The translations under genes were made by a program, and so were the position numbers. Under the pieces are notes generated by a model, which made no database searches, had not been told where the DNA came from, and saw nothing but the letters and a program-made list of their open reading frames with translations. A stretch of 64,000 nt of DNA, from the NCBI GenBank assembly GCA_037576215.1, contig JBANDB010000001.1:2108001-2172000 (forward strand), given 5' to 3'. Shown piece after piece: positions 46,816 through 58,222 of this stretch (position 1 is the stretch's first letter; the number at the start of each line of letters is the position of its first letter). This DNA is from Armillaria gallica (lineage: Eukaryota > Basidiomycota > Agaricomycetes > Agaricales > Physalacriaceae).

Positions 46816-49727
46816 TTACCACTCGTATAGCCCATCTTCGTAGGATTTGGCTGTCATCTCCGCCAAAATATAAAGCCTTTCATCTTCCTTTTTCAATTCG
46901 TTCATCGAAGGATGTACCGTGTAAAGATTGTCTGCCCCTCTTCTCAACAGCCTTATTGTGTTGCGCATCCACGACTTCTGGACAACGCTACATATGCGTT
47001 AAATGGGTCCAAGGTTCCACTAGGCGGCTTTCCTAGGCCGACGATCACGTATTCCATTGTTTGGCCTTGACACTTGTGATGAGTGAAAGCATATGCTGCA
47101 ACCATAGCCAGCTGGCGCCGATGAATCTGACTTGTAGATCCATCCCTAGTTTGTATAGTAAAACTTCCTTCATTTGGCACTATCGGAACTAATCCTTTGG
47201 CTAGGCCTGGAAAATTATATTCCTCTGACGGATTGTCTGGTTTAAATATGATGACGGCAGGTGGATATTTCAATGTCATCTCCATCTGACAGTCAGGCTT
47301 CTCAGGAAGTATTTCCCGGCTGTCCAACACTATGTCCTGGATTACTCCCCATGTTCCATTTGCAACGTCAGCTTCCGTGGCAATGTTCATCAATACCATT
47401 GCTCGCATGCCTATTGCTATTTGCACTTTGTCTCCGAGTCACGCTGTTTTCTTCGTTCGCATGCCCACGACAATCACTTTCTCTTCCATTGTGAGTTCTA
47501 CCCTGTTTCTTCCTGCAGTGTCTTCAGCACGACAAGTATACAGTCGCTGTCCTGAAAGATAGCAGTGTCGATGTAGGGCTTCATCGTTCCACCTATCTCT
47601 GGAACCATGCTGAGATGTAACAAAAATGGCATCTTTCTATGGTGCGGCAGTAAAATCTAATCCTTCAGTCTTGTCAATGACCAGCTTATCGAGTTCTCGT
47701 AAGTCGTCGGCTGTACACCCTCCGACGCGAAGGCAATTCAGGAGAGCAATCCAACCTTCATCCCAAACCCGGTTTTGCTTCGTGAGAATGACCACATTAG
47801 TGAATAGCTGATACAGCTCTCTACCTATCTCAGCACGCTCTCCTTTAGTACGAGAGTCATATAGCGTGGCTGACAGGTTCCCTACAGGCGGAAACTGGTG
47901 AAAGTCACCATACAATATCACACTCATCCCTCCAAATGGCTGTTCCCAGTGTCCCCCCTGCCGTGACTTTTCTCTTGACAGCACCTCCGATACCAATGCC
48001 AACATGTCTTTCGTCATCATTGAACATTCATCTATCTCCAGGTACTCCTTCCCTGCTATATTCTGTTGCCTCTTTTCCTTGGTCTCTTTGCTTCCTTTAT
48101 CATACCAGTCATCTTTCTTTCCAGGATTGATGGGTATCGCACCAAAAGAATGAACGGTCTGGCCACCTACGAGACTTGCTGCCACTCCAGATGTCGCTGT
48201 CTTAGCCAGTATTTCCTCCGCGTTGTGGTACTCGAACGTCTCCGAAATGGCATTGATCAATACAGTCTTTCCTGTACCTCCTTGTCCCTGCACCATCATA
48301 TGCAACAGTTTAGGATTCCTTCCAGCTAGAAGTGCTTTGAGATGACTCTCAATGATATCATGCGCTCATCTCTGCTCCTTGTTCAGCAATTGCAGCTGTG
48401 GCCTGTCCTTTGGTTGTTTACGTGGCAAGTTCATATCTCCACCTGGGTCGACCTCTCCGTTTGAAATGTCAAGACTGTTTGTCAACTCATTGCGCCTATC
48501 CTCGGTGCCATGACCCTTTTCTTTCTCTTTGTTCCGAGTTATGGACTTCAGAAGTCTGTTCCACTCCCAAAAACGTAGAACGTCCTCTGTGTCAGCTGTC
48601 GGTGCAATGCCTGCAATTGCAGTGTGTACCTGTGGCTTACTGAATATGGAAGCATCTTCGGCTTTGTCCATGGCATCCATCCCAAACTGTATCTCTCTGA
48701 ACGGGTGGCGTAAACTCTCGGCTGCCATTATGTCTTCCTCAGTGAATTCTTGGCAACGATGACTTTCACCTCTATCCTCATCAGTTATATCTTCTTCGGT
48801 GCCCTGCTCGTCTCCTACATTCAGCAGTGCTCCACTAACAGTACTTGTGTTTTTCTTGTGTGCTTGATCTGAAGCCTCATGATAGTACTGGATATTATCT
48901 ACAATGTTGATCTGTCTTCGCATCAGACTGGCAGAGAATTGTAACCAGACATCAGAAAAGTGCTCCGTTTCTGATTTAAGATCTTTCATCAATCTCCAAG
49001 GCCACAGCAGAGCTAGCATCGATGCACAGTAGTATTCGTACTGGTCAGGTCTATCTCTCCTTGGGAACCACACTCCGATGAATTGCACAATAGTCTCGTG
49101 GCCGCTATGTCTGATGACTCTGCATCGCTTTCCGTGTCCTGTTCCTTCCTTGTATGGTACTCTTGAACTCCTCCAGGCGCCTGTCTTGCTTTTAGATGGC
49201 TCTCCATCATATGTCTCGCTAAAGAAGTCCATGAAAGACATGCTCTCTAGCTGTTCTCCTCTGTCTGAATATTCTCGCAGTTGATCTTTCAGTTTCATCT
49301 CCCCTTCAACCAATTCAACAGGCAATGCTACTTCTTCACTTTGCGTTTCAATGCCAGTTTCAATGCCAGTTCCGGTGTCGGAATTGCATATGGCTTCCTC
49401 TGTGTGCGATCTACTGGCAAGAAGTAAGTTGATATGCGGACTAGGGCTAGGTCATCTCTCTTACCGCTTTTCCCTGAGTTGAGGGTATGCATCTTGGATA
49501 GCTGCTGTAACCGCATTCCAATACACGGTGACATAATGATGGGAAAGAAACCGGTCTCCCCATCCCATGATATGAGATATTGCCTCGCAAACACTGAATT
49601 CTTGCTCCTTGTTCATTGTGTGAGCAAACTTCTGAACCAACTTTTTCCCCAAGTTGCGACATTCCATCACCTTTTGGTCTATCTCCATCTCAAATGCCAA
49701 TGTCCGGGCAAGTGTTGCGGATGTGTT
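46816..49727 (-). pseudogene. Helitron PIF1-like helicase module
   Basis: This follows the Rep part with frame breaks near 49727 and 49460-49330. The Walker A motif (GQGGTGKT, about 48287-48264), the Walker B-like YLEIDECSM and the C-terminal AYAFTHHKCQGQTMEY of PIF1 helicases are present. TGA codons interrupt at 48366-48368 (before AHDIIESHL) and 47439-47441 (in KKTA-stop-LGDKVQIAIGM). A two-base insertion near 46964 shifts the frame; past it the expected tail (TIRLLRRGADNLYTVHPS) stays open to the TAA at 46816. Confidence 0.85.
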
Positions 49728-50783
49728 TCAGGTGAGCAGCTGTTTTTTTGTTGCATAATTGGTTATATACCAAGTGATGTCCTTTGTGTCAACTGCATTC
49801 GTGATAAGTTTCACGTCCTGGTTACTCTTAATACAGTCCATCAAATCCGGGCACCATGCCACCATATTAGCTGACATCCGTTTTGGTCCCCATTCACCGG
49901 TGGGTAGAACCCAGGCATCTGATGACATTGGAAAAGGTGCTCTCCTCTTGCATATGGGTCTACCTTCCTTGTTTTTCTTCACGCACATTCCTGGCTTGCA
50001 TTTATGATACTGCATGGTCCATGCCACTGACTTCAAAGATTCGTTTCTACGCGCTTGATAGTCAGGCTCTGATGGATGCATTGGTCTAGCATATGATACG
50101 GCTGTCTGGGTGCTCATTTTGTCAATTTCCTCTGCGGATGCACCATCTAGGTCTGCTGTGATATTTGCCCTGATAAACTCCTTCATCTTGTCTCTGAAGG
50201 CTTCAGATAACAAGGCTTCCATCATGACCTTCGACGATGGACTCCCTCTCAACCACAGCAATATGTGGAGATGAAGGGTCCCTCTGCCCTGAGATTCTAC
50301 TGCTCCGACATAAGCATTGACCTGTCCAAAAATTCCATCTTTCCTGCAAACAGATGCACCCGTCATTGCTGCCTTGATGCCAAATAACTCCTCTAGTATG
50401 ATGGTAATTATCAGGTGGAAGTATTCGGTGGCCGCGAAGGGATCAGATGCCATGTTTCACCCTCGATCTTTAGCTAAGGGACCTGCACTATTGAGGAAAT
50501 GGTCAAGGTCTATGTTTGCACCTACTAGGACTTGTGCAATTGGGTCATGTGTATCTGATGGATTAATTGTGATCCATAAACTGGGAGGGTTGAATGCTAG
50601 ATTGGTACTCCATATCTTTGATCGAAGACTTTTTCGAGATTCGTCCGTTCCAGGAACTCGGGCTCTCATGGCGGACAGCTGTTTATGAAGAGCTCGTACC
50701 CCAGGATGCGAAAAGGGCACTCGACGCATCTCCTCATCGCTTGCCTTCTTCAATATATCTGGTGTCAGGTTCATGATCAAAGC
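49728..50783 (-). pseudogene. Helitron Rep nuclease module
   Basis: This follows in frame after the TGA at 50784. SLWITINPSDTHDPIAQVLV is typical of Helitron Rep. A TGA at 50457-50459 interrupts the frame. The HUH motif (HLHILLW, codons at 50273-50265) and two tyrosines four residues apart (YITNYATKK, at 49769-49767 and 49757-49755) are preserved, so the nuclease active site is intact on paper. The frame is lost after 49728 and resumes in another frame at 49700 (LAFEMEIDQKVMECR). Confidence 0.85.
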
Positions 50784-52742
50784 TCAGTGATAGTGAAAAC
50801 TTGAACGTTTGATTTGCAGGGATGCTGAGCGGCATATTTTCCATTTATGCATGACACCATATATCTGGAACACAAAATGGTAATCCTTTCGGAACCTCCG
50901 ATCACTGTATTGTAGTGCCCATCTTGAGTGTACTTCATATGGTACATTCCGTGATCTGTTAACTTCAAATCCTCCAAGGCCATATGGAAATAACCAAGGG
51001 AAGGCACCCAATAAATGGTTAGGATTTCCTGGCCCTCCATCGGTTCGTTCACCCGATTCTTCGTTGATCCTAGCATACTCATTGGTAAACACGCTTCCTC
51101 TCCTGATGAAGTATTTGTCTTCAGGTCGGAGCTTGGCAACTGTTTCTTCATTGCCAAGGTTTGCCAATGCATGGGCCATGATATCAGTATCGGTGATATT
51201 GTCCCCATTAGCGTCTATCATGCCGTTTGAATGAAGCAGTAAAACATTTAGAAAATGCTATCATTCTTACTGATATCTTGGTACTGTAATGCTTCAGGGA
51301 CTTACCAGGCTCCGTGAAAGGATCTGGTCTCATTTCCGCTCCCTCCACTCTGATGGTACCTGGTTCGTATGCTGTTTCAGATGGGATTTGAGCTAGCATT
51401 CATAAAACAGACATATAAACTACAAACTGACAGAATCCCATCCATCTTGATCAGGAATGTAGGTGTCTTGTTCCATGGCAAGGCCAACGATATCATGCGA
51501 GGTCCTGACTGTCGACAGTATCTCACTGGGTACCCCATCTGAAGGAAGATTGGATAGATTGTTGTCAGATATTATGATATCATGGTACAGCGGATTGTTC
51601 TCTTTTAACCATAGGAGAGCCCTGCGAACATGCTCTCTCCTAACATGAAAGATACCAGGAAGTTCTCTCATTTTCACCCCTCGTGGACTGACAAATGTAA
51701 TACCAATCACGGCGGAAAGCACCTGAGCCTGTGGCGGAAGGACATTGGCTGAGACCAGGCCTGCGATGTGGCTTGTATTCAAAGGGTGTGTGGATATATT
51801 GCCCTTCAGGCCCAAGTACACTGCATCGCTCTCTAGCCATTGCTCTGCATGCTCTGCTTTTGGATATAACTTCACTAAATAAGTGCATGGAAGATGTCAA
51901 GCGATTAGAACGCGCTCTGCCAGTGATAGTATGGATAGCTCGAAAGGGACTTTGCCTATCCACATATTGTTTGCCAGTGCGAGAGGTGGCATCTGACCTA
52001 TTCCCAAATGACAACTGCAGTCATTGCACACATGACTGGAGCCATTATTGTCTAACGCATCATTGTGTAGGAGGGATCCCATATGTAGAACATGCTCTGG
52101 GTGAGGATGAGTCGGCTTCAGAAGATGGATATTGGGTAGCTCATCAAGACAAACTTCAGTCATCTTGGAGGATGCAAAGAGCAGTCTTGCACAAACCATG
52201 CACGCATGTTGTGCAAGTTCCGCATTTGATGTCCTGTGTATATATCCTTTGATACAGTCCTCTCTGGTTTCCTGACTCGCGTTCTGTAGAAACGGTCCGT
52301 TTATGAGCTCGTTGATAACGTTGTCTTGGCACTCGTCTATTCTGGTTTCATTATCTGTACATGCATCCACCTCATGCTGTGTACTGGATATTGTTGTATA
52401 TGCAGACCAGGTCATCGGGTCTGTCACATGGCTTGGGGCTTGTCTGCCTCGAGGTTTCTTCCTCCTGCTGCGGTTATCTGTCCTGTCATCATGAGCTTTT
52501 CTTTTCTTTCCCATTGCCGATTGTTCTGATGCTAGGCATCTAATTTGATTTTGCGTCTCTGTAGATAGGTTACTGATGTACTCCAGCAACTTAGATCGCA
52601 AACACTTTTCATCGCGTCCAACAAGAACAACCCATTCAACTAGTTCAACAATTTGGGGGATAGTAAAGTAGCAGAGTTCTGTTTCCACCAGTGTACCATC
52701 ATTGAATGTACTACAGGTGTTAGATAATGGGGTTGGTGGCAT
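50784..52742 (-). pseudogene. Helitron N-terminal and Rep-leading region
   Basis: From MPPTPLSNTCS at 52742 this reads a basic segment (KKRKAHDDRTDNRSRRKKPR) and a Cys-rich part (VCNDCSCHLG). TGA at 51897-51899 replaces the arginine expected in LIAR. The same frame then continues to KLYPKAEHAEQWLE and the region typical of the Helitron N-terminal domain (HPLNTSHIAGLVSANVLPPQ). An intron-like interval (about 51217-51302, GTAAGT to GATAG) precedes GNPNHLLGAFPWLFPYGLGG, the start of the Helitron_like_N block. The frame meets TGA at 50784-50786. Confidence 0.8.
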
Positions 52743-53246
52743 GGCAGACTGATGAAAGACTATTAGAATATTGTAATTGACGGCATAAAATATTGAAGGT
52801 GTATGGGCAAGGTGAGGTGAGTAAGTGACAGTAAATACGATAGATAGCAATGATGAGAAATGTGAGTGACAGTAGATGAATGTTGAGATGACGAAGATGG
52901 GATAGAAGATTGGTTGACGATGCGGATGCCAAGTATAAATAGATGGAGTCGATGGCTAGTATTCTCTGTCCCCAGCAAAGATGATAGCAAGATAGCAAAT
53001 GATAGAACACAACGACGAGACAATGCTAAGTGTTTTGGTACCAAGCAGGTAAAAGAACACATTAGTTCATGCAGCATACTACCTGTATTTATACATATTT
53101 TAAGGCCCGCCCCTGTGATCGGCATGGTTGATCAAGCCAGGCTATTGCCGTGAGCGTCAGATAAATCCGGTGTCACTGTTCCAAGGAGGGATCTATACAA
53201 GCTTGGAGGTTATGCAAGATCATATGAAGAGCAAAGGCAATGTAGC
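52743..53246. other. Helitron 5' flank
   Basis: About 500 nt of AT-rich sequence upstream of the Helitron coding region, probably containing its 5' end and promoter. No gene was seen. Confidence 0.4.
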
Positions 53247-54564
53247 TCACATTCCTACCGATGATGCATGGCTCAGGCCAAATGGCGTGATGTCAAAGTC
53301 ATTGTCGACGTTGTTGTCATTGTTGTCGTTGGCAGCGTTCTTTTTATGGTGTTTTTCGATATGGACCCCAGCACCTAAGGATGGTTCAAGAGGTAGATTC
53401 AAAGAAATACCCGGTTTGAGCGTAACTAACAGTACGGCGACCACAGAGCTGGCCACGTCAGAATCTACCAGCTGGTAGGATATATTTCTGATAGCCAACA
53501 TATCCGATTCACGTTCGCCAAGACCGGTATGACGAGCCCATCGACGAGCCCATTGCACCAGAACTCGAGTAAAAATGATAGCAGAGATGTAGCTATAGTG
53601 AGTGTGCCCTCCATCGGTACTGGTGCTGATAGGATCCACAACTACGAATATCGCATGCATAGTTTCCATTAAGCCCATCTGGGTAGCAGAAACGGCCTGA
53701 CTGTGTGTCAGCAGTTTGGTGGCGGAGTAGATCGGGAAGTGCGAGATGGGGTACCAAAGGCAGTAGTAAGACGAGGCCAGTATATCTGTAAGAGCACACC
53801 GGATCTGTTCTTTGGACCACGCCATGAAGTGGTCCTAGCCGATAGGATCAGCCATATATACAGAAGAGCTCAGAACAATAACGCACGGATATGGCCTGCA
53901 CAATCAGAACCTGCGCTTCTACAGCACTGATGGGGTTGTGGTTGGCTGCTAGAATCACGTACCCTATCAATATAGGGACTAGGTTTCGAACAAGCTGCCT
54001 TTTGATACAGGGCTTGGTATCAGCCATTGTTGGTGCACCGCTGGCTGTTACATCCTTGTCAGTGATGTCGTGAGAGGTAGAAGAGAAACACTTCTCACGT
54101 GTCACCTGGTTGGGGTCCAAGAATGCTTCTTCTACGATCGCTCCCGCCTTGTTCTCGTTCCCCAGCCATCGCGATGGTGTCTGAGTTGTGTTCGGTGTCA
54201 TGCCATATGCGCCGTAGGACTCGTGGCCACCAAAGTATGTCTGACCGCTGTTAGCACCGACGTACTTCAATGGCTGGTGGTAGGCACTGGTATAAGGTTC
54301 CTCCGGTTCCTGAGGTTTGAAGCACTCGTAGGCTATTTGAGGCACGTTGTTGTTGTCAGAAGGGATGCTGGTTTGAGTCTGAAGTGCTATGTAGGCATCG
54401 AAACCTGGATTGGTCGTGTCGTTACTGATGAGAGGGTGCTGAAACGGAGGGGCAAATGTTTCCATGCTCATGTCCTCTTCTGACATAGCTGTACTGTTGA
54501 AAACATCAGGATGAAACATGCAGAAGTACAGAAGTACATACCTTGGAGTGGTCAAAGTCGACAT
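53247..54564 (-). CDS. Uncharacterised membrane protein next to the Helitron
   Basis: Not recognised. Exons 54564-54542, 54493-53887 and 53804-53247 give 395 aa, with introns of 48 and 82 nt. The N-terminal ~150 residues are Gln/Thr/Asn-rich and disordered. Several hydrophobic segments follow: LVPILIGYVILAAN, AQVLIVQAIS, a Tyr/Trp-rich stretch (ASSYYCLWYPISHFPIY) and IIFTRVLVQW. The ~40 C-terminal residues (NDNNDNNVDND) are low-complexity and might instead be intron or non-coding. It lies upstream of the Helitron on the same strand, so it might be inside the element (gene capture) or be its neighbour. The element's 5' end is needed to tell. Confidence 0.55.
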
Positions 54565-54991
54565 CTTTTTGGGCGATGATTGCCAAATTAGGACTCTATA
54601 ATTGAGAGGTTTGAGAGGTTTGCGATTCAACTACAAGAGAGAAGACACGCGTTGGATGTCGTGGAACCTGGATGCTGTGGAACTTGATGCTAGGACACAC
54701 AAATACAAGTTAAACGCGAACATAAACCATAACACAATTGAATAATAAAAATTTAATTTGATTAATTAAAGCTTTAAGTCAAGGCAACAAGAGGTGCGGT
54801 ATATGCCGTGTACGACGCCGCCAGCCAGGCAGGGGTACCCCTGTGCTGGCCAGGTGCCACGTCCAGACGGTGTCCTCAAGTCCTCGAATATCGGTACTGA
54901 CTTCGGTAACATAGCAGAATCTATGGTAACATAGCGGAATCTACCTACGGTAACACAGCGGAATCTACGTCAGCTATCAGAACACTAAACC
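54565..54991. other. AT-rich spacer with short tandem repeat
   Basis: No gene was seen. It includes an AT-only patch near 54737-54775 and the tandem repeat at 54905-54972. Confidence 0.5.
54905..54972. repeat. Three-copy tandem repeat, ~20-24 nt unit
   Basis: Three copies of GGTAACATAGCGGAATCTA (with A/G and T/C changes) occur head to tail, separated by 1-5 nt. They sit just downstream of the stop of the F-box-like gene that ends at 54992. Confidence 0.85.
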
Positions 54992-56026
54992 CTAAAACCC
55001 TTTCCAGTTCACACCGGAATAATTCAAGGTACGCAAATCCCGTAGTTTGCTGAACTGTTTGCACACGAACTTCCGCACCACTACCTTATCCACATGTAGC
55101 CTCATCATCCTGTATCCTATTTGGATGTCCAACCATTCAAATGAAGGATGATCTGTTCTACTCAAAATTACTTGGGCTAAACGCCGAAGGGTGTTGGCAT
55201 GTCGTTCATGATCATCCTCCGCCAGTGCCTTGATGCATATTCGAACATGTAAAGTTCGAAGCTGGTAAGGTGTGATTGTAGATATGGATGCTGTGAGTGA
55301 TTTCAATTCCCTATCAGAGCATTCGACGTGCAGTCTCTCCAAGAAAGTGAGCTGATTCAAGTAAAGGACTGACGATGTCCATAACGGTTCGGGAACTACT
55401 GAAAAGTGCTTTGAGCATACTGGCAGCCTGTGACGTACTATGATGTTACCTTTTTGCTTTATTTTGAGTTCTGTCAGTGAGGTTGTAAACATATTTATCA
55501 TCTGTTGCATCAATCCAGCATCCCGGTCCAATTCACCAATTAACTCTATGTCCTGGACACCTTCTATGAAAGTGATCGCTCGCGACAATGCGCAAGGGTC
55601 GTTAACCGACCCAACATCCACCGACATTGTCCGTAACGTGCTTTTGCCTGACATACAGTTATATCCCATATCGCTGAACCGAGTGTGTACTCCTCCCACT
55701 ACGACTGATCTGTTTTGTGGGATCAGACTGACAAATGCGTCATGGCTAATGGTACAGTCTATAAAGACTGTTTCTTTAATGGAGGTATTGATCTTGAGGG
55801 GTTGAGTAACGACAGCATTGTGCAGTATTATTGTTTTCAGGTCCGGTAACGACCTGGCAATGGCGTCGAACTCATCGGCGCGTGTATCCTGCCTATGCCA
55901 GTGAAGAGTCAGGGGGGGAGGAAGCAGGTCACCGACCTCGCCGATGGCGTGATCAGTATCTGAGACGGTGACTTCTTGGGTGTGTTTACAGTATTCCATG
56001 TGCTGACAAGCCATCAAAATGTACAT
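54992..56026 (-). CDS. F-box/LRR-like protein (C-terminal part)
   Basis: Single open frame of 344 aa with repeated leucine-rich motifs (LPDLKTIILHNAVV, IEGVQDIELIGEL, LTFLERLHVECSDREL, YQLRTLHVRICIKAL), typical of the C-terminal half of mushroom F-box proteins. An N-terminal F-box was not found in this frame. An upstream exon may exist in 56042-56480, but no splice could be defined, so the start at 56026 is provisional. No lesion is visible inside. Two similar genes follow at 56835 and 61649. Confidence 0.55.
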   Translation of the reverse strand: MYILMACQHMEYCKHTQEVTVSDTDHAIGEVGDLLPPPLTLHWHRQDTRADEFDAIARSLPDLKTIILHNAVVTQPLKINTSIKETVFIDCTISHDAFVSLIPQNRSVVVGGVHTRFSDMGYNCMSGKSTLRTMSVDVGSVNDPCALSRAITFIEGVQDIELIGELDRDAGLMQQMINMFTTSLTELKIKQKGNIIVRHRLPVCSKHFSVVPEPLWTSSVLYLNQLTFLERLHVECSDRELKSLTASISTITPYQLRTLHVRICIKALAEDDHERHANTLRRLAQVILSRTDHPSFEWLDIQIGYRMMRLHVDKVVVRKFVCKQFSKLRDLRTLNYSGVNWKGF

Positions 56027-56438
56027 CTGATATAAAAGTCAGTGTCATTGCCACCGAACCGAACATGCCCAAGTATTTGGACACATATTATTAGTCAATG
56101 TCAGGGTGCACACAAGGTGAGATGGCAACATATATCCCTCGGGTTCCTGCGAGACAAGGTGCCACGGCAACTAGCAAACAGACCCCACAACTGCTCTGAC
56201 ATATTCCGATTCTTCAGCGTGTTACTAGTTGTGTTACTAGTTTTGTCGTAGTCGTGTTTGTGTAAAAGTATCCAGTAGAGGACAATTTAACACCACCTGA
56301 TGATGCTTGAGTATAGGCAACATTTATCATATTATCATCTGCGTCGAAAATCAGTGCTGCACATGTGAGTAGAATTATAATGTATTCTCTCTCCATGCAC
56401 AAATCGATCCGTAAGTGTGAACAAGTAATCATATCCAA

Positions 56439-56626
56439 GAGGAGAGCGCTGTCGTCGAGCATAATAGAATGTTATCGAATGATTCAATTGCTAGAGCAAG
56501 AGAACCAGATCAGCACTGAGCATCCACGTGAGAGGAGAGCGCTGTCATCTGGCATCGGAGCAGAATAGAAAGTTGTCGAGTGAAATGATTGTTAGAGCAA
56601 GAGAACCGGATCAGTATGCAAGCAGT
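56439..56626. repeat. Two-copy tandem repeat, ~92 nt unit
   Basis: Two diverged copies, each starting GAGGAGAGCGCTGTC and containing AGAGCAAGAGAACC with GGATCAG or AGATCAG, lie side by side. The second has several small indels. It lies between two F-box-like genes and is not part of either. Confidence 0.8.
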
Positions 56627-56834
56627 ATAGACGACAGACAGTGGTGCACATCCTGAGACGGACGTATACAGTGATGGTGACAGTGAGTGGGTAAGTTGCA
56701 CTGGTGCCATTTGAAAATAACCCTGGTACTGGCATCTTCCGAAATTGCTTCTTTTTTTGGTATCCAGTTAAGCTGCATTACTTAAACACATACCGCGAAC
56801 TTGTAATTCTGCTGTTTCAAAATTTTCACCCATC

Positions 56835-58143
56835 ATGGACAGAATGCTGCAAGAAATCAAAAACAAAATTGTCGCTCATGCATGCGATAATCCAATAGAT
56901 GCCCAGAACTGTGCGCTGGTGGATAAGTCCTTTCTTTGGCAGGCTCACGAATGTCTTTTTTATTACCTTGATGTTGCCGCCACTGGGTCAGCTTTATCTT
57001 CTAATACTGTCCTTGGATATCGAAAAGTGCACCACATCAATGTCGTAGCTCGCCGTCTTGAGCAGTTTCCAAATGTGCGATACCATGTCCGGGCAGTCGT
57101 TTTTCACGGTTTGACGCTGGATGACAGTAATACCCACTTTCTTGTCCATCTTCTGGACTGTCTTCCTCGACTGAAACAGTTCATGTTCAGAGGCCTCACC
57201 TCTGTAGACGACGCCTCAGAGACATGTCTAAGTCGAGTAACTTCCTCGCTCGTCTTAGTTGAAGAATTAGGGTTTAGGTGATGCGTGTTGTCTAAGAAGG
57301 CCTTCGGTACATTGTCTTCTGGTGGGTCACACTTATGGCTGCTCGTAGTTGCCGTTGTTTAACGTGCCTTCGTCTAGTATTAACAGCTCTACAAATACTA
57401 GACCTTCGGTCTACTTACATACACACGGGTTGTTTGCCCTTCCGTACATTTGGAACAGTCCGTGAAATGCAATTGTCAGTGTCGAGAATCGTTCTCGGCC
57501 AAGATGCATCCGCCTATGATTGGGTAGCGTTGGCATCCTTTGCACAGATCCACGTATTGAAGGTGTCCATTTATTATCCCAGCGACTTAAAGTTCGTTCG
57601 TATGATATTGACTTCGGCAACTGCACTCGAGTCTCTGAAGCTTGGTTTTTGTCATAAGCCTATCTTTTTTATGCTGTATCAATAGTCTTAAACTTAGCTT
57701 GAACAGTCACTGCTTACAAAATTCGAAGGTCTACTAAACCAGAACTCGATCTAAATGGCCTCCCTCGATTATCAAAAATTTCGTTCTGCGGTGCGATATC
57801 AGCCTTGCAATTCCTGCAGCGCTCGATAGATACGTTGGCCCTCCCAACCTTGACTGATATTCGGTTCGATGCAGGATTTCATTCATCCATTTCACTACAT
57901 CATCATATAGGTATTCTGAACATGCTGGATGAGTCTTTATCTCGCAGCATGGACCCAGAAGCGTTTGTCGGCATGACCTGTACAGTGCTACAATGCATGC
58001 ACGCCATTGGAGAAGCAGATAGGGATAGTTTCAAGAAATATACCTTTCTGAAAACTCGCAACTTGATTTGCAAAAAGTTTATTTTCGAGTTTGGGGTTTG
58101 GTATTCGTGGTTGAAGAATGGAAGGTTTATTCAATATTATTAA
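56835..58143 (+). CDS. F-box-like/LRR protein
   Basis: 391 aa from three exons (56835-57277, 57349-57644, 57707-58143), introns 71 and 62 nt. The N-terminus (MLQEIKNKIVAHACDNPID, then CALVDKSFLWQAHECLFYYL) has the layout of a degenerate F-box: helix, short loop, Trp-containing second helix. Leucine-rich motifs follow (FPNVRYHVRAVVFHGL, LPRLKQFMFRGL, ALQILDLRSTYI, LPTLTDIRFDAG). The splices restore one continuous frame across three separate ORFs with matching phases, which supports the model. Likely role: substrate binding for an SCF-type ubiquitin ligase, by family analogy only. Confidence 0.65.
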
Positions 58144-58222
58144 CAAGTCCCTCTTAAATGTATACCAGATTTGTTTATTATACTACATTGTGGCGCAGCA
58201 AAGGAATGTAAAAGAAAAAATA

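Larger units (their letters stand above)
46816..52742 (-). mobile_element. Helitron (Rep-helicase) element, decayed
   Basis: A fungal Helitron, a rolling-circle transposon, lies on the minus strand. Coding remnants run from the start-like ATG at 52742 to a TAA at 46816. The order is an N-terminal domain with a basic, nuclear-localisation-like stretch, then the Rep nuclease with HUH motif and paired tyrosines, then a PIF1-like helicase. The frame is broken by in-frame TGA codons and by a few indels, so no single intact protein is made. The exact ends (5' TC, 3' CTRR with hairpin) could not be placed, and the element probably extends beyond these bounds. Confidence 0.88.
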
